A DNA stretch of 64,000 nt from Myxococcales bacterium (lineage in GTDB: Bacteria; Myxococcota_A; Polyangia; Polyangiales; Ga0077539): positions 1 through 64,000 of the forward strand of contig JAAFIF010000006.1 of assembly GCA_013298625.1 (NCBI GenBank), given 5' to 3'. Shown in pieces: positions 15,263 through 24,075 of the stretch (the first letter of the stretch is position 1; every line of letters starts with the position of its first letter). A program made the position numbers and the translations under genes. The notes under the pieces were generated by a model. It searched no databases and was not told the origin of the DNA. It saw only the letters and a list, made by a program, of their open reading frames with translations.

Positions 15263-15326
15263 TCGTGGGTGTCTCGTGAGCGCGCTGTGGGGCTCAATGG
15301 GGCGCGCTCTCTGGTAGCGTCCCTCC

Positions 15327-15929
15327 GTGACGCGCATCATCCTCGCATCCACTTCGCGCTACCGCCGCGAGCTCGTCTCGCGCCTGCAGCTCTCGATCGA
15401 GAGCCTCGCCGCGGACTACGACGAAGACGCAGAGAAAGACGCCCTCGGCGCCGTCTCTCCCACCGCCCTCGTCACGCACCTCGCTCGGGGAAAGGCCCTC
15501 TCGCTCGGCGCCTCTCACCCCGACGCCGTGATCATCGGCAGCGACCAGACCGTCGAAATCGACGGCGAATCCCTGGGAAAACCCCACACCCCCGAGCGCG
15601 CCGTCGCCCAGCTCTCTCGCCTCGCCGGCCGCACCCATCGCATTCACACGGCCGTCGCCGTGCACCAGCGCAGCTCCGGGCGCACCGAAGAGTGGCTCGA
15701 CACGCACGAGCTCACCCTGCGCCCGCTCTCGCAGGCAGAGATCGAAGACTACGTCCTGCGCGACCAGCCGCTCGACTGCGCAGGCTCGTACAAGATCGAA
15801 GGCGTCGGAATCGCCCTCTTCGAGTCCATCTCGGGCCGCGACTTCACCGGCGTCATCGGCCTCCCGTTGATGGGCGTGGTCACGCTGCTGGGCCGCTTCG
15901 GCGTCTCGGTCTTCGCGGGCGCGCGGTAG
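15327..15929 (+). CDS. maf: Maf-family nucleotide pyrophosphatase
   Basis: 200-residue Maf/HAM1-like house-cleaning nucleotide pyrophosphatase, hydrolysing modified or non-canonical NTPs to NMP plus pyrophosphate. ILASTSRYRR at the N-terminus is the substrate/phosphate-binding motif, GSDQT near residue 72 carries the catalytic region, and GSYKIEG plus the SISGRDFTGVIGLPL block are family-typical. The SDQ form rather than a TVV form suggests the YceF-type (m7GTP) subfamily. The start is GTG at 15327. It is the first gene after the hairpin array, with a GC-rich hairpin at 15278-15309 directly upstream. Confidence 0.92.
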   Translation: MTRIILASTSRYRRELVSRLQLSIESLAADYDEDAEKDALGAVSPTALVTHLARGKALSLGASHPDAVIIGSDQTVEIDGESLGKPHTPERAVAQLSRLAGRTHRIHTAVAVHQRSSGRTEEWLDTHELTLRPLSQAEIEDYVLRDQPLDCAGSYKIEGVGIALFESISGRDFTGVIGLPLMGVVTLLGRFGVSVFAGAR

Positions 15930-15987
15930 CCATCGGTCGAGCGCGCTTGCTTGCGGGGGAGCGCCCGGTGTTGAATCCGCGCACCCT

Positions 15988-17145
15988 ATGCGATTGAGCC
16001 GACGAAACATCATCGAAGCCATGGCGCTCACCCCGCTCGTTGGCGCGGTGCCCGCGTGCAAGAAGAAGAACAACGGCATCGTGATCGGCGCGTACCTGTC
16101 GATGACCGGCGGCGAGGCCGAGTTCGGCATCTCGACGCGCAACGGCGTGCAGATCGCCATCGACGAGATCAACGCCCGCGGAGGCTTGCTCGGCCAGCAG
16201 CTCAGGCTCGTGGTCGAAGACGACCGCGGCGACAGCACCGAGGCCGCCAGCGCCGTCACGCGCTTGATCGACCGCGAGGGAGCCTCGGTCATCATCGGCG
16301 AGGTCGCCAGCTCGCTCTCGCTCTCGGGCGGGCGCGTCGCGCAGCGCAGGCGCGTCCCGATGGTGTCTCCGTCGAGCACCAACGAGGACGTCACGCGCGT
16401 CGGCGACTACATCTTTCGCGTGTGCTTCATCGACCCGTTTCAGGGCGCGGTCATGGCGCGCTTCGCCAAAGAGCTGCAGGTCGCAGGCGCTCCCGTGCAG
16501 AAGGTCGCGATCTTTCGCGACGAGGCCAGCGCGTACTCGACGGGCCTCGCGCGGTCGTTTCGCGAGACGTTTACCCGCCTCGGCGGCGAGATCGTCGACG
16601 AGCAGAGCTATCGCAAGGGCGACACGCACTTCTCCGCGCAGCTCTCGGGCATGGTCGCCAAGGCGCCGCACGCGATGTTCGTCCCCGGCTACTACACGGA
16701 GGTCGCCCTGATCGCGCGCGAGGCTCGCTCGGCGGGCTTCACGGGACCGATGCTCGGCGGCGACGGGTGGGACGCGCCGGCGCTGTTTCGCAACGACGAT
16801 GACAAGCTCGTCGGCAGCTATTTCAGCGAGGGATTCGCGCCGGATCACCCCACGACCGCCGTCGGCCAGCGCTTCGTCGCGGCCTACTCGCAGAAGTACC
16901 ACTCGGACGCCAACGGCCTGGCCGCGCTCGGCTACGACGCGATGGTCGTGTCCGCCGACGCCATCCGCCGCGCCAACTCGAAAGAGGGACCTGCGATCCG
17001 CGCGGCGCTCGCCGCGACGGCCAACGTCGAAGGCGCCACGGGGCGCATCTCGATCGACGCCGAGCGCAACGCCGTGAAGGGCGCGGTCATCCTCGAGGTT
17101 CGAGAGAACGCGTTTCGCTTTCACCGCGCGATCGAGGCCCAGTGA
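15988..17145 (+). CDS. LivJ-type ABC transporter substrate-binding lipoprotein
   Basis: 385-residue periplasmic-binding protein of the Peripla_BP_6 (branched-chain amino acid/amide) type. A short signal ends in a VPAC lipobox near residue 24, so it is probably membrane-anchored. IVIGAYLSMTGGEAEFG, INARGGLLGQQLRLVVEDDRGD and VIIGEVASSLSLSGGRVAQRRRVPMVSPSSTN are typical of the first lobe and the ligand pocket; FTGPMLGGDGWDAP and LGYDAMVVSADAI belong to the second. The stop overlaps the start of the permease gene by 4 bp (GTGA), showing translational coupling. Confidence 0.9.
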   Translation: MRLSRRNIIEAMALTPLVGAVPACKKKNNGIVIGAYLSMTGGEAEFGISTRNGVQIAIDEINARGGLLGQQLRLVVEDDRGDSTEAASAVTRLIDREGASVIIGEVASSLSLSGGRVAQRRRVPMVSPSSTNEDVTRVGDYIFRVCFIDPFQGAVMARFAKELQVAGAPVQKVAIFRDEASAYSTGLARSFRETFTRLGGEIVDEQSYRKGDTHFSAQLSGMVAKAPHAMFVPGYYTEVALIAREARSAGFTGPMLGGDGWDAPALFRNDDDKLVGSYFSEGFAPDHPTTAVGQRFVAAYSQKYHSDANGLAALGYDAMVVSADAIRRANSKEGPAIRAALAATANVEGATGRISIDAERNAVKGAVILEVRENAFRFHRAIEAQ

Positions 17146-18164
17146 GCGCCGCGAGCCCCGCTGGCGCCGCGCGGCCGGTTCCGCTGTCCAAGCGGCTCGC
17201 GCCCGCGCTCGTGGCGCTCGCCGCCGTGTGGCCCGTCTACAAGATCCTGCGCGGCGCCGCGGAGTCGCCCGCGCGCTTTCTCTCGCAGATGGTCGAGGGG
17301 ATCTCGCTCGGCGGCGTGTACGCGCTCATCGCCCTCGGCTACACGATGGTCTACGGCGTGCTCGGGCTGATCAACTTCGCGCACAGCGACGTGTTCATGC
17401 TCGGCGCGTTCGCGGGGATCTACGGCGCGCTGTTGTTCGGCCCGCAGCCGCAAGGCGTCCTGCCCTTCGTCGGCTCGCTCTTGCTTGCGATGTTCGCGTG
17501 CGCCGCGCTCGGCGTGGCGATCGAGCGCTTCGCGTATCGCCCCGTGCGCAACGCGCCGAAGCTCACGCCGCTCGTCACGGCGATCGGCGTCTCGATCCTC
17601 TTGCAGAACCTCGCGGTGCTGAAGTTCGGCTCGACGCCGCGGGCGTTTCCGTCGCTGATCTCGTCGCGCGCCCTGCACATCGGCCCGATCACCACCAACG
17701 TGGTCAAGATCATCGACCTCGGCGCGGCCGTGGTGCTCATGGTCCTGCTCACGCTGCTCGTCCAAAAGACCCGCGTCGGAAAGGCCATGCGCGCGATCAG
17801 CACCAACCTCGACGCCGCGCGGCTCATGGGCGTCGCCACCGATCGCGTGATCGCGATGACCTTCGCGCTCGGCTCGATGCTCGCCGCGGCGGGCGGCATC
17901 CTCTTCGCGCTCGATCAGCCCCGCGTCGAGCCGCTGATGGGCGTGCAGCCGGGCCTCAAGGCGTTCGTCGCCGCGGTGCTCGGCGGCATCGGAAACATCC
18001 CCGGCGCCATGATCGGCGGCCTGGTCATTGGTCTCGTCGAGCAGCTCAGCGCCGCGTACGTCTCGAGCTCTTTCGCCCCTGCGATCGTCTTCTCGATCCT
18101 CGTGGCCGTGCTCTTGTTGCGCCCGCAAGGGCTGCTCGGCCGCGTGACCAAAGAGAAGGTCTGA
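17142..18164 (+). CDS. livH: LivH-type branched-chain amino acid ABC permease
   Basis: 340-residue inner-membrane permease of the LivH family with about eight hydrophobic segments. Family motifs include GGVYALIALGYTMVYGVLGLINFAHSDVFMLGAF, VERFAYRPVRNAPKLTPLVTAIGVSI-like text (here AIERFAYRPVR) and GLKAFVAAVLGGIGNIPGAMIGGLVIGLVE near the C-terminus. It starts at GTG 17142 inside the LivJ-type stop. No LivM, LivG or LivF homologue follows in the window, so the transporter must be completed by genes elsewhere. Confidence 0.92.
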   Translation: MSAASPAGAARPVPLSKRLAPALVALAAVWPVYKILRGAAESPARFLSQMVEGISLGGVYALIALGYTMVYGVLGLINFAHSDVFMLGAFAGIYGALLFGPQPQGVLPFVGSLLLAMFACAALGVAIERFAYRPVRNAPKLTPLVTAIGVSILLQNLAVLKFGSTPRAFPSLISSRALHIGPITTNVVKIIDLGAAVVLMVLLTLLVQKTRVGKAMRAISTNLDAARLMGVATDRVIAMTFALGSMLAAAGGILFALDQPRVEPLMGVQPGLKAFVAAVLGGIGNIPGAMIGGLVIGLVEQLSAAYVSSSFAPAIVFSILVAVLLLRPQGLLGRVTKEKV

Positions 18165-18166
18165 GC

Positions 18167-19474
18167 TTGCGCGCGCGCCTCGCTCTTTGCGCGTGGTCGC
18201 TGGCCGTCATCGCCTGCGGAGACCGCGGCTGCGGGGTCAAGCAGCGCGCTTCGACGGCGCTCACCGACCGCGACGAACCAAGGTTGTCCCTCCGCGCGAT
18301 GGCCCGCTGCCGCACCGAGGTCGCGCAGAGCGCGGTCGCCGTCGTCTCGGGGACGGGGCCCTTCGAGTCTCTTCACGCGACGTGCGACGACGGCGCGGTC
18401 AGCGCGTGGGTCGTGCGCAGCCACACGCTCTCTCGCACGCAGCGCGCGCTGCGCGAGGGCAGCAGCTGGACGCCGTCCACCACGGTCGCGAGCGGCGTCG
18501 AGGGGCTCTCGGTGCTCGCGAGCAGCCTCGGGCCGATCGCCTGGCGCGCGCCCACCGCGGCGATCGAAGGAATGGACAGCGAAGAGTGGTGGGCGATGCG
18601 CAGGCCCGACGCGCGCTCGCCCTGGCAGCGCGGGAGCCTGGGATTCACCAGGGCGTTGCAGAGCAGAGGCATCCTCGCGGCGATCGAGCACGAGCGCGGG
18701 GCGGTCAGCGCGCTCGCGAGCGTCGTCGGCGAAGACGACACTGAAGCGCGGCTCGTTCGCGTGGCGATCAACGTCGACGGAGATGCGGGCAGCAGCAGCA
18801 CACAAAATCAAGCGGTCCCCGAGCGCATCGCCAGCGGAGACCTTCGGGCGTACGCGCAGGCCGCGCGCGTCGCGCTGGTCGAGCGCGTCGAGGGGCAGGG
18901 GCCGAGCGCGACGGTGCGCATCGAGGCGCTGGCGATCGAGGGCAGCGGCGTGCGCTCGCGCGGCGCGCACACGATTTCGAGCGCGACGGCGATCGTGACC
19001 GCGCAGGGCGCAGGGACGCGGGACGAAGCGGGGTTCGCGCTGGCGTCGTTTACCCGCGCGCGGCGCGGAGAGGCCGGCTGTCTGCCCGTGGGCGAGGGGC
19101 TGTGCGTCTTGCCAGGGCCGCTGTTGTTTGCGCGAGTGACCGCGGCGGGGATGCGCGTGACCGAGGTCGCGCGCGAAGGGCTCGCCGACTCGATCGCGAT
19201 CGAGCCCGACGGTCGCGGCTACGTGCTCTTGTACGTCGCCGTCGAGTCAGGCCGGCCCGTGCAATCCGTGGCGCGCGTCGCGCTCGACGGAACGCTGCGC
19301 GAGCGATGGCCGCTGCGCGCGCGGGGCCTTCCGCCGATCGATCGCCCAGTGCTGGTCGCGTGCGGAGAAGAGCCTTGGCTGGTCGGAGAAGCGCTCGTCG
19401 GCGAGCCCGACGAGGACGGCGGCGCGCAAGAGAGCGGCGTGATCGCGGTTCCGCTCGAGTGCGTGCGCGAGTAG
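18167..19474 (+). CDS. Lipoprotein of unknown function, probable beta-propeller-like
   Basis: 435 residues starting from TTG 18167, two bases after the livH-type stop. The N-terminus RARLALCAWSLAVIACGDRGCG is a lipoprotein signal with an AVIAC lipobox. The body has repeated segments of the form value/comparison strands (AVVSGTGPFESLHATCDDGAVSAW, GLSVLASSLGPIAW, DSIAIEPDGRGYVLLYVAVESG) suggesting a propeller-like repeat fold, but no family is recognised. Its coupling to the transporter genes may be fortuitous. It converges with the next gene, 5 bp away. Confidence 0.65.
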   Translation: MRARLALCAWSLAVIACGDRGCGVKQRASTALTDRDEPRLSLRAMARCRTEVAQSAVAVVSGTGPFESLHATCDDGAVSAWVVRSHTLSRTQRALREGSSWTPSTTVASGVEGLSVLASSLGPIAWRAPTAAIEGMDSEEWWAMRRPDARSPWQRGSLGFTRALQSRGILAAIEHERGAVSALASVVGEDDTEARLVRVAINVDGDAGSSSTQNQAVPERIASGDLRAYAQAARVALVERVEGQGPSATVRIEALAIEGSGVRSRGAHTISSATAIVTAQGAGTRDEAGFALASFTRARRGEAGCLPVGEGLCVLPGPLLFARVTAAGMRVTEVAREGLADSIAIEPDGRGYVLLYVAVESGRPVQSVARVALDGTLRERWPLRARGLPPIDRPVLVACGEEPWLVGEALVGEPDEDGGAQESGVIAVPLECVRE

Positions 19475-19479
19475 CGCCG

Positions 19480-20337
19480 CTACCACTGCGGGCCGAGCAC
19501 GCCGAAGTCGAACCAGATCGCCGGCGTCACGAGCGCGCGCCCCTCGTCGTGCGCGTCCGCCGCAGACAGCGGCGAGTAGCCGATGAACGAGGGCGGCCGC
19601 GACGGGCCCCACCAGCGGCCGTTCGCGTAGTTGGTGAACTCGCCCGTGTTCGCCATCACCGCCGCGCCCACGCTGATCCGCAGCAGGATGATCGGGTGCA
19701 GCCGCAGCTCGAGGCCGATCGCCGGCGTGATCCAGTGCGAGTTGGCCGCGGCGCTGAGGCCCAGCAACGATCGCCACGAGCTCGGCGTGAAGTTGGTCGA
19801 GTACGTGAGCGACGCGACGGGCGCGAACCGCCCCCAACGCAGCGGTCGAAGCACGGCGCCGATCTCGATCGAAGGGCCGAAATTCACGCCGATTCCCGCG
19901 CCGAGCCGCAGCGCGAGCGCGCGAAGCGGGGCCGCTTCGACGAAGGCTCCGAGCACGCCCGAGGGCGCCCCGACGCCCGCGTTGGCGCCGAAGACGAGCC
20001 CAGGCGCGTACGCGCGCTCTTGCCGCGCAGGCGTGTCCGGCGCGTCTGTTGGCAGCACCGACAGCGCCGATGGCGCGTTGGGATCGCGTCGCGGTCGCGG
20101 CGGCGGCTCGACCGTCGGTCGCTGCGGCGGAAGCTCGTGCACCACGATGACCAGCTCGCCCTCGCGCGCGCGGCTGTCGTCCGGGCCCGTGGCGATGGGC
20201 TGCGATTCTCCGCTCGTGGCGTCGGCTTCGATGCGGATCTCGTCGCTCGTTTGCTGGGCCGTGACGGTGCTCGAGGCGAGCGTTGCGAGCGCGCCTGCGC
20301 CCATCGAGAAGAGCCGCGAACGTTGAAGACCAAGCAT
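19480..20337 (-). CDS. Exported outer-membrane-type beta protein
   Basis: 285 residues with a signal peptide (RLFSMGAGALATLASSTVTAQ), a Pro/Arg-rich linker to about residue 105, then a domain with alternating amphipathic strands and Gly-rich turns (GLVFGANAGVGAPSGVLGAFVEA, LGAGIGVNFGPSIEIGAVLRPL, IGLELRLHPIILLRISVGAAVM). It ends in an aromatic C-terminal residue (GVLGPQW), a common feature of outer-membrane barrels. The family is not recognised. The start at 20337 lies 105 bp from the divergent MBL-fold gene. Confidence 0.65.
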   Translation of the reverse strand: MLGLQRSRLFSMGAGALATLASSTVTAQQTSDEIRIEADATSGESQPIATGPDDSRAREGELVIVVHELPPQRPTVEPPPRPRRDPNAPSALSVLPTDAPDTPARQERAYAPGLVFGANAGVGAPSGVLGAFVEAAPLRALALRLGAGIGVNFGPSIEIGAVLRPLRWGRFAPVASLTYSTNFTPSSWRSLLGLSAAANSHWITPAIGLELRLHPIILLRISVGAAVMANTGEFTNYANGRWWGPSRPPSFIGYSPLSAADAHDEGRALVTPAIWFDFGVLGPQW

Positions 20338-20442
20338 AGGCTGCGGCCTGGGAGTGTACCGCAAACGCACATCGGGTCGGTCGCATCCTTCAGGAGCTCC
20401 CGCTGTTCGTTTGCTCAGTTCGCGGTACGATCCCCGGCAGCG

Positions 20443-21480
20443 ATGAGATCCCGCACCGCGCTCGCGCTCGTCTCGCTCGTGCTCACGGCCACCGTGGCGT
20501 GCGAAGAGATCCTCGCTGAGGTCACCGCGCCGCCCGAAGAAGAGCGCGCCGCGCGCAGGCCGCGTCGTCCGCGCAATCGCAGGCAAAACACTGCGCCGCA
20601 GCTCCCTCAGCCGCAGTACCAGCAGCCGCAAGGGCAGCAGCCGGCGTTCGCGCCGAGCACGGTCGGTCCGATCGTCAACCGCCTCCGCGTGACCTTCGTC
20701 GACGTGGGCCAAGGGGACGCGGCGCTGCTCGAGACCGCCGACGGCCACAGCGCGCTCATCGACGCGGGGCCGCCCGAAGGCGACGAGCACCTGCGCGCGC
20801 TGCTCGCGCAGAAGGGCATCCGCACGCTCGACTGGATGCTGCTCACGCACCCGCACCTCGATCACATCGGCGGCGCGCGCAACGTCCTCGGCGCGGTGCG
20901 CGTTCAGCGCGTGATCGACCCGGCGTATCCGCACCCGATCGCGACGTACGATCGCCTGCTCGCGGCCATTCAGCAGCAGGCGATCCCGTTTGTGCCCGCG
21001 CGACAAGGGCAGACGCTGGCGCTCGGCGCCGGGGTCAGCGTCGAGGTCTTGCAGCCGCGGTTGCCGTTCATCGATCGCTCGCGCAGCGAGGCCAACGCCA
21101 ACTCGATCGTGACGCGGGTGATCGCTGGCGCGGTGCGCGTGCTGTTCACTGGCGACGCCGAGACCGAGACCGAAGAGCGCTTGCTCGCTGAGAACCGCGC
21201 GCAGCTCGCGGCCGACGTGCTCAAGGTCGCCCATCACGGCTCTCGCTACGCGAGCACGCAGCCCTTCTTGAGCGCGGTCTCGGCCCGCGCCGCGGTCATC
21301 TCGTGCGGGGCCGGCAACGACTACGGGCACCCTCACGCCGAGACGCTCGCGGCGCTCGCGCGCAACAACGTGCAGGTGTACCGAACGGACCAGCAGGGCG
21401 ACGTCGAGCTGTCGACGGACGGCGCGCGCTATCAGTTTCGCGCGACGCCATGGCGCGTCCCCTCGGCGGCCATGCGCTGA
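20443..21480 (+). CDS. ComEC-like MBL-fold hydrolase, lipoprotein
   Basis: 345-residue exported metallo-beta-lactamase-fold protein. The N-terminal signal ends in a TVAC lipobox at C20, followed by an Arg/Gln/Pro-rich linker to about residue 75. The catalytic domain has FVDVGQGDAALLE, the metal motif THPHLDHIGG (H136, H138, D140, H141), LFTGDAETE and KVAHHGSRYAST. This is the pattern of the ComEC/Rec2-associated MBL branch, whose members include nucleases and phosphodiesterases. There is no competence membrane domain here, so the substrate is open; an extracytoplasmic role is inferred from the lipobox. Confidence 0.87.
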   Translation: MRSRTALALVSLVLTATVACEEILAEVTAPPEEERAARRPRRPRNRRQNTAPQLPQPQYQQPQGQQPAFAPSTVGPIVNRLRVTFVDVGQGDAALLETADGHSALIDAGPPEGDEHLRALLAQKGIRTLDWMLLTHPHLDHIGGARNVLGAVRVQRVIDPAYPHPIATYDRLLAAIQQQAIPFVPARQGQTLALGAGVSVEVLQPRLPFIDRSRSEANANSIVTRVIAGAVRVLFTGDAETETEERLLAENRAQLAADVLKVAHHGSRYASTQPFLSAVSARAAVISCGAGNDYGHPHAETLAALARNNVQVYRTDQQGDVELSTDGARYQFRATPWRVPSAAMR

Positions 21481-21494
21481 ATCTACCGCTGAAT

Positions 21495-22895
21495 TTACTG
21501 GGACTTCGCGCTCTTGCGGCGCAGCGCTCGGGCGCTCGCGACGGCCATCATCGCGAAGCCCGCGAACCCGAGCGCGCTCGGCGCAGCGGGGACGGTCGTG
21601 CAGCGAATGGGCGTCACCGTCGGTCGCGCGGGGCTCGGGTTGGCGCAGGGCGGTGGCTCGGGGGGCGGGTTGCGAACGACCCCGTACGTGTAGTTGCGGT
21701 CGCGCACCGACGGCACCGCCGTGGGGCCGAGCTGAAGGTCGCGATCGAGCAGCGAGCCAGAGAGCTCAGCGCGCATGCGGGTGAGCGTGATGTCTCCGCT
21801 CGCGAGGCCTGCGAGCGCGACGCGCATGTCCTCCGCGGGAGTGGGCTCGACGCAGCGCATGCTCGGACCTGCGTCGCCGCCGGCGGCGCCGCCGTCGGAG
21901 CCCATCACGGTGCCTTGCGGGCACACGGGCGCGCCTGGGATCGCGAACTGCGCGCGCTCTGCGAGGCTCTGAAGGTTGCTCGAGTGCTGCGGCATCGCGG
22001 ATTCAGTGATCCACGCGCGGCCGGCAGAGCTGGTGAAGATCGCGCGCTCGGCGGCGCGAAAGTCGTCGGCGGGGACTTGCGTGGGGCTCGCGTTCCAGTC
22101 CCAGACGAGGTCTTGGTTGCGCACTTCGCCGTTGGGATAGTTGGTGGCTTCGAAGCGCGAGTTGGCGAGGACGAGCAGGGTGAGGCCGACTTTGTCAGCG
22201 ATTCCTGCGGCGACCATGCGCAGCGGAAGGGTGGGCGCGTAGCCCGGGACCGTCACGCGCACGGGTGACATGCGGTTCAGCGTCGCGCCGGGCCGGAGCT
22301 TCAGCGCGACGAAATCCGAGCGCATCCCCACGTAGTAGTCGATCACGGGCTCGATCGCGGGCGGCACTGCGAAGCCGTTGTCTCGCAGCCAGTCGCGGAT
22401 CGCCATCGCGTCGGTCCCGCCCACCACAGCGATCGCGTACGGCCCCACGACCTCTTCGCGGTGCACCGTGACGCCTGGCGCGGCAGCGTCTGCTGCGGCG
22501 GACGGCGAGGCGGCGCCGAAGTCGAACTCGCGGTTGTTTGCGCAATACCGCGTGGGGCGCTGCGGGGCGTACAGCGTCGGCACCGACACGTTGTCGAGCA
22601 CCTGCATGAAGCGGTTGTCCGCGAGCTCGACGCGCACGTCAGGGCCGTTTCGGACTGGAAGAATCCAAGAGAAATCCGACGGGCGACCCGAATACGCGAA
22701 CTGGTCCCACAGCGTGGTCTGCGTCGAGGACACCGAGAGCACCATCCGGTGATCGGTCACCGTCTGCACTGCTCCTGGAGGCGCGAAACAGCCTCCGCAC
22801 GCCTCTGCGCTCGACGGTGCGAGCACCGCCGCGCTCGAAGCGAGAGCCGAAGAGAGAACGAACGCCGAAAGCCAACCGCGCTGCATCGATCGCAT
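21495..22895 (-). CDS. DUF2330 family exported protein with C-terminal anchor
   Basis: 466 residues. A signal peptide precedes the DUF2330 signature EACGGCFAPPGAVQTVTDHRMVLSVS and the DFSWILPV segment; the function of the family is unknown. The C-terminus has a Pro-rich region, one hydrophobic helix (PSALGFAGFAMMAVASARAL) and a basic tail RRKSAKSQ, resembling the tripartite sorting tails of myxobacterial surface proteins, though the canonical GCxC-type motif is not evident. ATG 22895 with GAGG 8 bases upstream is preferred over a start 30 codons earlier. Confidence 0.85.
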   Translation of the reverse strand: MRSMQRGWLSAFVLSSALASSAAVLAPSSAEACGGCFAPPGAVQTVTDHRMVLSVSSTQTTLWDQFAYSGRPSDFSWILPVRNGPDVRVELADNRFMQVLDNVSVPTLYAPQRPTRYCANNREFDFGAASPSAAADAAAPGVTVHREEVVGPYAIAVVGGTDAMAIRDWLRDNGFAVPPAIEPVIDYYVGMRSDFVALKLRPGATLNRMSPVRVTVPGYAPTLPLRMVAAGIADKVGLTLLVLANSRFEATNYPNGEVRNQDLVWDWNASPTQVPADDFRAAERAIFTSSAGRAWITESAMPQHSSNLQSLAERAQFAIPGAPVCPQGTVMGSDGGAAGGDAGPSMRCVEPTPAEDMRVALAGLASGDITLTRMRAELSGSLLDRDLQLGPTAVPSVRDRNYTYGVVRNPPPEPPPCANPSPARPTVTPIRCTTVPAAPSALGFAGFAMMAVASARALRRKSAKSQ

Positions 22896-23019
22896 GGAGT
22901 GAACCTCGAAGGGACTGTTGCTGCAGGCAGCGGGCCAACGAAAATTCACAGCGTTTTGGAGGGCGAGCGCGCCAGAGTGAGCCACTCTCGGGAACGCTCA
23001 TCGGGCGCTCGCGCCGGGG

Positions 23020-24039
23020 TCACTCGTCTTGAAAGCAGCGAAAGTCGTCGTAGCAGCGGGCGTCGGGGCCCGCGCGACGCACCAGCGCTGGGGTCGATGG
23101 CGTGCGCGCTCGGCTCGTCCCGCGCGCGCGGGACGGTCGTTGCGCGACGGTCGTCGCGGCGATGGGCAGGTCGTTGGCGTCGGGGTCGATGCGCACCGGC
23201 AGCGGGGGAAGGGGGCGTTCGACCGCGGGATTTCCACGGGCGATCGCGACGAGCTCTTCGAGCAAGTGGATCGCTTCGTCGACGACCACCGAGCGCGCCG
23301 CGCGTCCGCCGTAGGCGATGTTGGTCTCGGCGATCACGACGGCGACCTCGGCCGGGTCCCTCGTGCGCGCGGACTCTGCTGCGGCGACCACCGCGCGATC
23401 CGCGGCAAATTCACGGTCTTCTTCGCTGGGCGTCGTGGGCGAGATCGCAGCCCCGAGCCGCTGGAGCCTCCGCGCGAAGCCCGCGGCCGTCGCCACCGCG
23501 ACCTGCTCGCGTCGCCGAAGCACCCGCGCGACGACGGCGTTGCGCGCGGCGGCGTCCGCGTCGGCGACCGTGCGAATCGCTGGAGATCCTCGGAGGGCGA
23601 GCGCTTCGTTTCTGCGCGAGAGCACCGCGAGCGCCATCGGAGCGAACCTGCGCAGCGCCCGGTCCGCGAGAAAGAGCTGCAGCGTGGGCGTGTCGGCGCT
23701 GCTCGTCCGCGTGGCGTCGACCGCGGTCAAGCGTCGCCGCTCGGCCTCATCGAGCCAGTACCAGAGCGCGCCGCGCAGCGCGGCGATCGTGGGGTGCACT
23801 GATTGCGCTTCGCGCTGCGGACCGTCGGCGTTGTCGAGGTGCTGCGTGTTGTCGAGGTCGTCGAGGGGCGTCGCGCTTCGAGTCGTGGTCGTGCGCCCGC
23901 CGAGGCCGAGCGCGGGCGTGCGAAATGCTTCACCCACGCGGTCGATCGCGGTCTGCGCAGAGGCCGGCGCGCTCGCGAACGTGAGCAGCGAGGCGAGCAA
24001 GAGCCGTGCGGGACGCAGCGAAGGACGCATGAGGGGCAT
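23020..24039 (-). CDS. Exported helical protein of unknown function
   Basis: 339 residues with an N-terminal signal peptide (RPARLLLASLLTFASAPASAQ). The rest is mostly alpha-helical and Ala/Arg-rich, with no motif that I recognise, and it ends in a Cys-containing DARCYDDFRCFQDE tail. ATG at 24039 or a second ATG three codons in could start it. It lies 36 bp downstream of the di-haem protein gene on the same strand and is probably co-transcribed with it, so a supporting periplasmic role is possible but unproven. Confidence 0.6.
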   Translation of the reverse strand: MPLMRPSLRPARLLLASLLTFASAPASAQTAIDRVGEAFRTPALGLGGRTTTTRSATPLDDLDNTQHLDNADGPQREAQSVHPTIAALRGALWYWLDEAERRRLTAVDATRTSSADTPTLQLFLADRALRRFAPMALAVLSRRNEALALRGSPAIRTVADADAAARNAVVARVLRRREQVAVATAAGFARRLQRLGAAISPTTPSEEDREFAADRAVVAAAESARTRDPAEVAVVIAETNIAYGGRAARSVVVDEAIHLLEELVAIARGNPAVERPLPPLPVRIDPDANDLPIAATTVAQRPSRARGTSRARTPSTPALVRRAGPDARCYDDFRCFQDE

Positions 24040-24075
24040 CGTAGCCCGAGTGGGCGAAAAGTTCCGACGGGGGGA

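Larger units (their letters stand above)
14250..15326 (+). ncRNA. Non-coding region with array of three hairpin cassettes
   Basis: 1,077 bases with no credible protein gene between the desaturase and maf genes. Three cassettes (14313-14606, 14674-14933, 14983-15262) share conserved blocks but have different, self-complementary stem sequences. Conserved starts (CAGCCTTCGTGCC) fall at 14348, 14693 and 15011, and the base of the long hairpin (GGTAGCCT) at 14419, 14763 and 15082. The gaps hold small hairpins: 14609-14625 (CGTGAG/CTCACG), a GCGAAC/GTTCGC pair near 14937-14957, and 15278-15309 (GAGCGCGC/GCGCGCTC) just before maf. Structure is directly visible; transcription is inferred from G-U pairs and covariation. 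Confidence 0.85.

Noticed and set aside
14692..15297. Protein-coding frames across the hairpin array on both strands
   Set aside because: They consist only of translated repeats and inverted repeats, lack ribosome sites and change composition with each stem.
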